A DNA stretch of 10,191 nucleotides from Candidatus Anaerobutyricum stercoripullorum (GTDB taxonomy: Bacteria > Bacillota > Clostridia > Lachnospirales > Lachnospiraceae), in the NCBI GenBank assembly GCA_019114885.1, contig DXEQ01000016.1, positions 1-10,191 on the forward strand, read 5' to 3'. The notes beneath the pieces are model-generated. The model was given only the letters and a program-made list of their open reading frames with translations. It searched no databases and had not been told where the DNA came from. A program made the position numbers and the translations under genes. How positions within the stretch are numbered: the stretch's first letter is position 1; the number at the start of each line of letters is the position of its first letter. Below are positions 1 through 5,606 of the stretch, in pieces.

Positions 1-183
1 ATGGAAAATGTGAGCACCGTATTTGTGTACCTGGATGCCATCCACATCTTCGGTATAAATGTTGCCTCCGATATGATCCCGCTTCTCTATCACCAGACAG
101 GAAGCGCCTTTTTTCGTCATTTCATGGGCAAAAACACTGCCGAAAAGGCCCGCGCCCACGATCAGATAATCATATTTTTTCAC
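1..183 (-). CDS. glf: UDP-galactopyranose mutase, N-terminal 61 codons (runs off window)
   Basis: The visible part encodes the FAD-binding start of UDP-galactopyranose mutase. This cytoplasmic flavoenzyme interconverts UDP-galactopyranose and UDP-galactofuranose, the donor for galactofuranose in surface polysaccharides. The dinucleotide-binding GAGLFG lies at residues 10-15 after the strand YDYLIV. It is followed by VIEKRDHIGGNIYT (31-44) and VHKYGAHIFH (52-61), both highly characteristic of Glf. The start is a GTG at 181-183, preceded by GGAGG at 193-197 with a 9-nt spacer; no upstream in-frame start has a comparable site. It begins 20 nt after the stop of the glycerophosphotransferase-family gene, so the two are probably co-transcribed and serve the same surface polymer. 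About five sixths of the protein, including the substrate site, lies outside the window, so activity cannot be judged. Confidence 0.93.
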   Translation of the reverse strand, partial: MKKYDYLIVGAGLFGSVFAHEMTKKGASCLVIEKRDHIGGNIYTEDVDGIQVHKYGAHIFH

Positions 184-203
184 GAAATTATTCCTCCATT
201 GTA

Positions 204-2078
204 TCAGATCAGTCCCAGCTCAATGAGCTTTTCGCACAGCCGCTCCATATTTTTCCCGTCGGAGAACTCGTTGATACTGTGATAGCGGCGCTCAAACTCT
301 TCCGTGCGGAAGTAATCCAGATGAATCCGGCCATCCCTGCATCCTTCCTCCAGCACCGCCTTAAGCTCCGGCAGGGAGAAGGTCCTTCTTCCGATATACT
401 CGTCGTCCTTCGGAATCAGCTTGCCGTTTTCTTTCTCGTAGAACTTCAGATCTTCCTGGAAAAAGACCACGCCGCCGCCCTGATAGAAGCTGTTGTAGCA
501 GACCGATGAATAATCGGTGATCAGCAGCTTGGCCGTCTGCAGTGCTTCTGAGATCGGGCCACGCCAGATACTCGGCGCCAGCTCCGTCTTTTCCAGATGG
601 GCGCCGGTCTTCGGATGAATGACCACCCGGATCTTCTCCGCCGGGAGATACTCCCTGAGCATCTGATAAATGGCCATCGTATTCTGATAATAGGTGGACT
701 TCGTGAAATCCTCCATGTTATCCTCATACGGTTTCCATGTCAGCATGATGAGGGCCATATCCTCCGAATCTTCGTTCAGGTGTTTATACGCAATCTTGCT
801 GAAAATTCCCATGCCCGTCTTCAATATGCGGGATTCATCAATCCCCATCATGCGGTGGACGGCCGCCTTCTCCTTCTCGCTGTTGACCACGATATAGTCC
901 GGCTCCATCTCCCGCCCGGCCAGGAACGGAGAATTAGGGCCGTGGCATTTCATGTAAGTGACGCCGTGCTGCAGGAACACGAAGGTGTTCTCCGCAATGC
1001 TCCTTCTGTAATATTTATTATTGGAGCGGATCACATTCAGGTGGAACGGAGTCTCCGTGGAAATGTACGTATTGGCCCGAAACAGCAGCTCATAATACTT
1101 CTTTGAATACTGTTTGACCACGTTCGGGTGGTCTTTGATCTTCGCGTAATCCGGCGACTTCTCATTGATGATGAAATATGCTCCCTCCGGATTCCGTTTC
1201 CACGCCATGTCAAAGATCTCAAAGGTGCCTTCCTCCGCTTTCTGACAGAACTTCTCATAAAACAGGCTTACTTTCTTGTCTGAGCGCTCTTTTTCCTTCT
1301 TGCCCCGCCGGTACAGCCAGCCGGACACCGGCTCGCTCTCCCAGAAACGGAAAGAGCGGGTCTTCTCCACCTCTTCCATCGGCCGGCATACAAAAAGTAC
1401 GTTGCCCACCAGAGTGTGCTTGATCTGCACCGCATGATCTTTATGGAAGAAGCTGATCATCGGCACATGCTGATATTTCTCAATCTCATCCGGCACCTCG
1501 ATCTTCACAGGAAATGTGACGTCAAGCCCGTTGATCCTGATGGCGATATCAAAGCGGGAGGAAGTCTCCTCCATCTCTCTGGTCAGCTCATCCAGATCAA
1601 AATGGAACTTCCGGATAAAAAACGGATCGTCTTTTTTCACCTTATCGAGGCTTCTGCTGCTGACCGGCATGTCAAAAGGCTGGCGAATCCGCTCGCCGAT
1701 GACCAGGGCCGCCTCCCCGAAAGAAAGCTCCTTATCACTGACCACGCCCACCTGCAGCTGCAGGGAAAGCCCCGCCTTCGTCAGGGAAATGTGCTGCACG
1801 TTGCAGACACGCTCCAGCACCCGCAGATAAGCGCCGCGGCTCGGCGCGTAGCAGGCCTTGATCTCCCCGGTTCTGGTATAGACCATGAGGATATTGTCCT
1901 CAATCGGCTTCCAGAACAGAATCTTGCGCAGCTTCTTATTCTCCACAGTCATGCCGGTGGAAATATTTTTCTTAAATTCAAAATCCTCCAGCTTCTTCTG
2001 CCAGATCTCCGCCTGCAGACCGTCCCCTTTTTTCTGAATCTCAAGAACATCATTTTGAAATGTTACAGATATTTTCAT
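204..2078 (-). CDS. CDP-glycerol glycerophosphotransferase family protein (TagB/TagF-like), 624 aa
   Basis: Residues about 270-620 match the CDP-glycerol:polyglycerophosphate glycerophosphotransferase family. These membrane-associated enzymes transfer glycerol-phosphate or a related polyol-phosphate from a CDP donor to teichoic-acid-like polymers or capsules. Supporting motifs are LQHGVTY (H371-G372), VIHPKTG (H488-P489) and LLITDYSSVCYN (518-529), followed by the GGGVVFF strand. The usual Asp after SVMF in TDYSSVMFD is Asn here (N529). Residues 1-260 are a soluble, charged N-terminal region that I do not recognise; there is no signal peptide or membrane segment. The ATG start has GGAGG at 2084-2088 with a 5-nt spacer. 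It lies 93 nt after thrC and directly before glf. I see no convincing promoter or terminator in that gap, so it may be read from thrC or from an unrecognised promoter. Acceptor and exact donor are unknown; the family call is firm, the tagF/tagB assignment is not. Confidence 0.87.
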   Translation of the reverse strand: MKISVTFQNDVLEIQKKGDGLQAEIWQKKLEDFEFKKNISTGMTVENKKLRKILFWKPIEDNILMVYTRTGEIKACYAPSRGAYLRVLERVCNVQHISLTKAGLSLQLQVGVVSDKELSFGEAALVIGERIRQPFDMPVSSRSLDKVKKDDPFFIRKFHFDLDELTREMEETSSRFDIAIRINGLDVTFPVKIEVPDEIEKYQHVPMISFFHKDHAVQIKHTLVGNVLFVCRPMEEVEKTRSFRFWESEPVSGWLYRRGKKEKERSDKKVSLFYEKFCQKAEEGTFEIFDMAWKRNPEGAYFIINEKSPDYAKIKDHPNVVKQYSKKYYELLFRANTYISTETPFHLNVIRSNNKYYRRSIAENTFVFLQHGVTYMKCHGPNSPFLAGREMEPDYIVVNSEKEKAAVHRMMGIDESRILKTGMGIFSKIAYKHLNEDSEDMALIMLTWKPYEDNMEDFTKSTYYQNTMAIYQMLREYLPAEKIRVVIHPKTGAHLEKTELAPSIWRGPISEALQTAKLLITDYSSVCYNSFYQGGGVVFFQEDLKFYEKENGKLIPKDDEYIGRRTFSLPELKAVLEEGCRDGRIHLDYFRTEEFERRYHSINEFSDGKNMERLCEKLIELGLI

Positions 2079-2100
2079 ACTTTCCTCCGAACTCTTCTGT

Positions 2101-2156
2101 CGCCATCTGATATCTCATCACGAAACGATAACGTCCGCCGTCTGATATCTCATCAC
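2101..2156. repeat. Two copies of a 21-nt direct repeat, period 35 nt, upstream of the transferase gene
   Basis: Positions 2101-2121 and 2136-2156 differ at one base; both contain TCTGATATCTCATCAC. They occupy most of the 93-nt gap between thrC and the glycerophosphotransferase-family gene, ending about 20 nt before its ribosome binding site. On the coding strand each copy reads GTGATGAGATATCAG followed by a purine-rich tail. No standard -35/-10 pair accompanies them. They could be paired operator sites or a small tandem duplication; the sequence alone does not decide. Confidence 0.75.
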
Positions 2157-2171
2157 AGTATGGATAGCCGC

Positions 2172-3662
2172 CTAGTGGATACCCAGAATCTTCTTCACCT
2201 GCGCGCACATCTCGTCTTTCCCGCAGACGGTATCGTGGAGCACCGGCGCGGTGCGGATATCTTCAATGGCCTGCGGAACCGGCACACCGGACAGGCGGTA
2301 AAGTTCATCCACCAGCGCAAAATCACTCTGGGTATCGTATGCCGGGTCGATGGCGTTCATGACGCTTCTTGTAAACTTATACGGGCTGGCAGTGGAAGCA
2401 ATGACGGTCCTGGTCGTATCGTTGGTGTCAGCCGCATACTTTTCGTACACGCTTTCCGCCACCGCCGTGTGGGTGTCCATGATGTAACCGGTCTTTTCGT
2501 ACATTTTCTTAATGGCAGCAAAGGTCTCTTCCTCCGTGGCGTAGCCGCCGCAGAAGTCTTTCATCTGCTCCCGCATCTCCCCGGTGATCTCATAACGTCC
2601 ACCCTCGGCAAGTTCCCGCATGTAAGCGCTGTTTTTCTCCGCGTCCCTTCCGGCAGTCTGGTAGATCAGTCTCTCCAGGTTGCTGGAGATCAGGATATCC
2701 ATGGACGGGGAGGATGTGAGAATAAACTCCCGGTTCCTGTCGTAACATCCCGTGGTGAAGAAATCAAAAAGAACTTTATTCTCATTGGAGGCGCAGATCA
2801 GCTTCGCGATCGGCACACCCATCTGTTTGGCATAGTACGTAGCCAGAATATTACCGAAATTACCGGTCGGAACCACCACGTTGATCTTCTCGCCATCGGC
2901 GATCTCTCCCTCTGCCAGCAGACGCGCGTAGCTGTACACATAATAAACCACCTGCGGCACGAGACGTCCGATATTGATGGAGTTGGCAGAAGAGAACTGA
3001 TATCCCGCTGCCGCCATCTCCTCTGCCAGAGCCGCGTCGGAGAACATCTTCTTCACACCGGTCTGGGCGTCGTCAAAATTACCCTCAATACCGATCACGT
3101 AAGTATTCTCCCCTCTCTGGGTCACCATCTGCTTCTCCTGAATCGGGCTCACTCCGTGTTTCGGATAGAAAACGATGATCTTTGTGCCCGGCACATCGGC
3201 AAATCCGGCCAGCGCCGCCTTGCCCGTGTCGCCCGAGGTGGCGGTGAGGATTACGATCTCGTTCTTCACATGATTCTTCTTCGCGCTGGTGGTCAGCAGA
3301 TACGGCAGGATGGACAGCGCCATATCCTTAAACGCGATGGTGGCGCCGTGGAAAAGTTCCAGAAAATACACGCCGTCCTTTTTGACAAGCTCCGCGATCC
3401 GCGGCGTGTCAAACTTCTTATCGTAAGCGCTGTTGATACAGTGCTTTAATTCTTCTTCCGTAAAATCCGTCAGAAACAGCTTCATCACTTCATAAGCGGT
3501 CTCCTGATACGTCATCCGGGACAGCGCCTCCATGCTTACGTCCAGTGCCGGAATCCGCTCCGGCACATAGAGGCCTCCCTCTCCGGCCAGGCCGCGGAGA
3601 ATGGCCTCGGACGCTTTTGCGGTCTCCTCGTTGTTTCTCGTGCTTCTATACAACAGATCCAT
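2172..3662 (-). CDS. thrC: Threonine synthase
   Basis: Catalyses the PLP-dependent conversion of O-phospho-L-homoserine to L-threonine, the last step of threonine synthesis, in the cytoplasm. At 496 residues it fits the longer ThrC class found in Clostridia, Proteobacteria and yeast. The N-terminal domain has the YRSTR start and GLYVPE (31-36). The PLP lysine is K112 in LFHGATIAFKDMAL. SGDTGKAAL (143-151) and the phosphate-binding GNFGN loop (267-271) are intact, as is SSANSINIGRL (224-234). No frameshift or missing key residue is seen. The ATG has GAGAGG at 3671-3676 with an 8-nt spacer. It has its own extended -10 promoter in the 147-nt gap after the ABC permease gene. No other thr genes lie nearby, so it sits apart from a homoserine-pathway operon, beside surface-polymer genes with which it shares no obvious function. 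Confidence 0.97.
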   Translation of the reverse strand: MDLLYRSTRNNEETAKASEAILRGLAGEGGLYVPERIPALDVSMEALSRMTYQETAYEVMKLFLTDFTEEELKHCINSAYDKKFDTPRIAELVKKDGVYFLELFHGATIAFKDMALSILPYLLTTSAKKNHVKNEIVILTATSGDTGKAALAGFADVPGTKIIVFYPKHGVSPIQEKQMVTQRGENTYVIGIEGNFDDAQTGVKKMFSDAALAEEMAAAGYQFSSANSINIGRLVPQVVYYVYSYARLLAEGEIADGEKINVVVPTGNFGNILATYYAKQMGVPIAKLICASNENKVLFDFFTTGCYDRNREFILTSSPSMDILISSNLERLIYQTAGRDAEKNSAYMRELAEGGRYEITGEMREQMKDFCGGYATEEETFAAIKKMYEKTGYIMDTHTAVAESVYEKYAADTNDTTRTVIASTASPYKFTRSVMNAIDPAYDTQSDFALVDELYRLSGVPVPQAIEDIRTAPVLHDTVCGKDEMCAQVKKILGIH

Positions 3663-3701
3663 AATATTATCCTCTCTTTATCTATGCATATTATATTTTA
3701 T

Positions 3702-3736
3702 CACTGCGATACATCCTCTTTTGACTGTACGCAGTG
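3702..3736. promoter_or_regulatory. Inverted repeat over the thrC start region (candidate operator or leader hairpin)
   Basis: CACTGCG at 3702-3708 is perfectly inverted by CGCAGTG at 3730-3736. Adjacent GTA/TAC bases extend the pairing past a one-base bulge. The right arm overlaps the predicted thrC transcription start near 3732 and the left arm lies about 25-30 nt into the leader. Because the transcript probably starts inside the right arm, a protein operator is more likely than a full RNA hairpin. The left arm is part of the motif CTGCGATACAT, repeated upstream of the promoter at 3777-3787. Confidence 0.5.
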
Positions 3737-3738
3737 CA

Positions 3739-3767
3739 ATTATACCACAGCCCTTTTTGCCGCACAA
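3739..3767 (-). promoter_or_regulatory. thrC promoter (extended -10, sigma-A type)
   Basis: Read on the minus strand, a perfect TATAAT (3739-3744) is preceded by TGG, giving an extended -10. A weak -35, TTGTGC (3762-3767), lies 17 nt upstream. The start site is predicted near 3732, leaving a leader of about 70 nt before the thrC ATG, too short for a T-box. The strong -10 and weak -35 fit a regulated promoter. Confidence 0.8.
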
Positions 3768-3776
3768 CCCGACATT

Positions 3777-3787
3777 CTGCGATACAT
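3777..3787. repeat. Upstream copy of the 11-nt motif CTGCGATACAT
   Basis: The same 11 bases occur at 3704-3714. The two copies are 73 nt apart start to start, close to seven turns of B-DNA, and flank the thrC promoter: this one is about 45-55 nt before the predicted start, the other about 18-28 nt after it. Such spacing would let one protein bind both on the same face, so these are candidate operator sites. No regulator can be named from the sequence. Confidence 0.5.
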
Positions 3788-3801
3788 TTCCGGAAAATGT
3801 A
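3783..3801. repeat. 7-bp inverted repeat downstream of the ABC permease gene
   Basis: TACATTT at 3783-3789 and AAATGTA at 3795-3801 are perfect inverted arms around a 5-nt spacer. It begins 8 nt after the permease stop in the direction of transcription. The stem is AT-rich and no run of T follows on the minus strand, so it is not a convincing intrinsic terminator. It could protect the 3' end of the upstream mRNA or be a protein site; it overlaps the upstream CTGCGATACAT motif. Confidence 0.45.
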
Positions 3802-3809
3802 CCGGCACC

Positions 3810-4685
3810 TTACGTCCGTCTCCGTTTCTCCATATACCAGATGGACAGGGCCAGGAACAAAACGCCGATCAGAATGCAGACCAGACTGGACACCTTGTAA
3901 AACAAAAAAATGAACCACTTGTCCGAAGTATCGATACCCAGATGGCTGCAGAAGGTACCGAAAATCCCGATATCCCCCGTCACACTTCCATAGTATCCCA
4001 TGTAGGAAGAGATGGGATTGAGAGACAAAAGCAGCAGACAGAGGAAGATCACTTCCGGCGCCACGCGGCCGGCCTCGTTCATCATGAGGGAACCGTTTCG
4101 AAACAGCTCCGCCAGAACCAGCGTCCCCAGTCCGAACATGAGCTGTACAAAAAACGCACTGGCAAACGCCCAGACGCTTTTTGTGCAGACCGTGTAAAAA
4201 AAGATGGAGATGGCTCCGCTCCAGAAAGCGTAGAGAACGATCATCGCTCCCAGCCGCAGCAGCTTGACGCCGCTGGTGCCGGTGTAGATGCAGGCCAGCG
4301 CGGAAACCGGCAGGCCGGAGATATACAGCAGGATATGCACCGCGAGGACTAAAAGCATCTTGGCCGTCACATACTGGATGGACACACCCGGAATCATCTC
4401 AAACTGGTCCAGCATATTTTTTTCTTTATCGACAATAAACAATCTTGATACTGTAAATGGTGTCAGCAGAAGTACCGTGAGAATCTGAAAAGAACTGATG
4501 ATCAGAAACTGATACTGATACGTCGTGGTATTATAGTAATACCCCTGCTGAAAAGATTCCTCATTGAAGACCATGAACAGGATCATGATAAACGCCATGA
4601 TGGCGATATAAAATATGATCATCAGCGGAAGACGGATATTTCTCCCCTCCCGCAGCCACTCAGTTTTTAAAAAGGGATTGAGCAT
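3810..4685 (-). CDS. ABC-2 type transporter permease, 291 aa
   Basis: An integral membrane subunit of an ABC exporter-like complex. About six hydrophobic segments are visible, roughly at residues 19-40, 59-80, 107-131, 141-167, 171-194 and 257-283, with a further hydrophobic stretch at 210-223. Between the second and third lies DKEKNMLDQFEMIPGVS (86-102), a cytoplasmic loop of the ABC-2 type (compare E-R/K-E-x-G-T-L-E-x-L-L-x-T-P), which usually contacts the ATPase. A basic tail EKRRR (286-290) is predicted cytoplasmic. The ATG lies 3 nt after the ATPase stop, and its ribosome binding site GGAGGT (4691-4696) is embedded in the last ATPase codons, implying translational coupling. It is the last gene of the five-gene run. 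Substrate cannot be inferred; the partner ATPase is degenerate, so active pumping is uncertain. Confidence 0.85.
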   Translation of the reverse strand: MLNPFLKTEWLREGRNIRLPLMIIFYIAIMAFIMILFMVFNEESFQQGYYYNTTTYQYQFLIISSFQILTVLLLTPFTVSRLFIVDKEKNMLDQFEMIPGVSIQYVTAKMLLVLAVHILLYISGLPVSALACIYTGTSGVKLLRLGAMIVLYAFWSGAISIFFYTVCTKSVWAFASAFFVQLMFGLGTLVLAELFRNGSLMMNEAGRVAPEVIFLCLLLLSLNPISSYMGYYGSVTGDIGIFGTFCSHLGIDTSDKWFIFLFYKVSSLVCILIGVLFLALSIWYMEKRRRT

Positions 4686-4688
4686 GTT

Positions 4689-5594
4689 CTACCTCCGGAA
4701 AACTTCTTCAATGTTAATGCGGTCGCGCATATAGTTCTGGATAAAGGCGCCGGACGCCACCAGGTCGGTGAGAAGCTCCGCTTCCTCCCTTTGCCCTCCG
4801 TTAAAACGGAAGATCACATCCTGCTCGTCCACCGTCACCCGGTCCACCAGCGCGTTTTCTTTCAGCACCGCCAGCGCTTCCTCGATACCGGCCAGCACAT
4901 GCATCCGCACCGGACTTTTCTTGAGTGCCGTCTCAAAGATCTCCTCCGTCTCTCCTTCCACGACAACCCGTCCGTCTTCCACCAGAGCCACATCCGTAAA
5001 AAAGTCACGGGTCTCCGGAAACATCTGAGAATTGACCACCATGGACTTCCCCTGCTCCTGCAGGATCAGGAGAATCTGGATCATGGAATTACGGCTGGCA
5101 GAATTGAGTCCCTCGAACGGCTCGTCCAGAAGGAGCCACTTCGGATCGTGGAGCACCGTCTTTGCCAGACAGAGAAAAGGCTGCATCTCCACCGGCAGTT
5201 CCGCGATAAAAGCGCTCATGTACTGCCGGATGCCAAAAAGCTCCGCCACCTCTTCCATCCTCTTTTGCCGGTATCTGCCGTTGACTTTGTAGAGGGACAA
5301 AAACAGCTCAAAATATTCGTCCACCCGGAGCAGATCGTAAAACCCGTACTCCCGGGGCATATAACCGAAGTTCTGGTAGGCCGGGTTCCTCCCCTGATAG
5401 ATGGAGACCCCGTCCAGAAGAATCTGCCCGTAATCCGGGGCCTGACTGCCGCTGGCGGCAGCCAGGATCATGGACTTTGCCTTGCTGTCCGAACCCAGAA
5501 GCCCCATGATGGCCCCGTCCGGAATCTTCAGGCTGAAATCGTCCAGTATTCTCTTTTCCCGCCGGTAAATCGAAGTATTCTGAAACTCCAGCAT
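4689..5594 (-). CDS. Degenerate ABC transporter ATP-binding protein, 301 aa
   Basis: Overall fold and length fit the ATPase of ABC-2 exporters: nucleotide-binding domain at residues 1-225 and a C-terminal domain at about 230-301 ending INIEEVFRR, like the accessory tail common in this class. Walker B is perfect (LLLDEP, 154-159). Other catalytic motifs deviate. Walker A reads GSDSKAKS (34-41), keeping K40 but with Ala in place of the glycine before it. The Q-loop position in GYMPREYGFY is Arg (R81). The LSGGQ signature is LPVEMQ (133-138). The H-loop His is Gln (NSQMFPE, Q190). The frame is open and the gene is tightly coupled to both neighbours, so this is not simple decay. It may bind ATP with little hydrolysis, or pair with another ATPase. 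The start ATG has AGGAGG at 5603-5608, 8-nt spacer, overlapping the stop of the upstream gene. Confidence 0.85.
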   Translation of the reverse strand: MLEFQNTSIYRREKRILDDFSLKIPDGAIMGLLGSDSKAKSMILAAASGSQAPDYGQILLDGVSIYQGRNPAYQNFGYMPREYGFYDLLRVDEYFELFLSLYKVNGRYRQKRMEEVAELFGIRQYMSAFIAELPVEMQPFLCLAKTVLHDPKWLLLDEPFEGLNSASRNSMIQILLILQEQGKSMVVNSQMFPETRDFFTDVALVEDGRVVVEGETEEIFETALKKSPVRMHVLAGIEEALAVLKENALVDRVTVDEQDVIFRFNGGQREEAELLTDLVASGAFIQNYMRDRINIEEVFRR

Positions 5595-5606
5595 CCGCTC
5601 TTCCTC

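Noticed and set aside
1416..3449. A long open frame of 677 codons on the plus strand
   Set aside because: It lies antisense to thrC and the glycerophosphotransferase-family gene, both of which have family motifs and ribosome binding sites. Its translation is rich in His, Arg and Leu with no recognisable domain, typical of a shadow frame.
3691..3714. A leader peptide of seven residues (MYRSDKI) ahead of thrC, as in amino-acid attenuation
   Set aside because: It has no threonine or isoleucine run, its ribosome-binding-like AGAGG abuts the ATG, and no terminator hairpin follows.
3783..3801. Intrinsic terminator after the ABC permease gene
   Set aside because: The inverted repeat is perfect over 7 bp but AT-rich, and no T-run follows it on the minus strand. 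It is reported only as a repeat.
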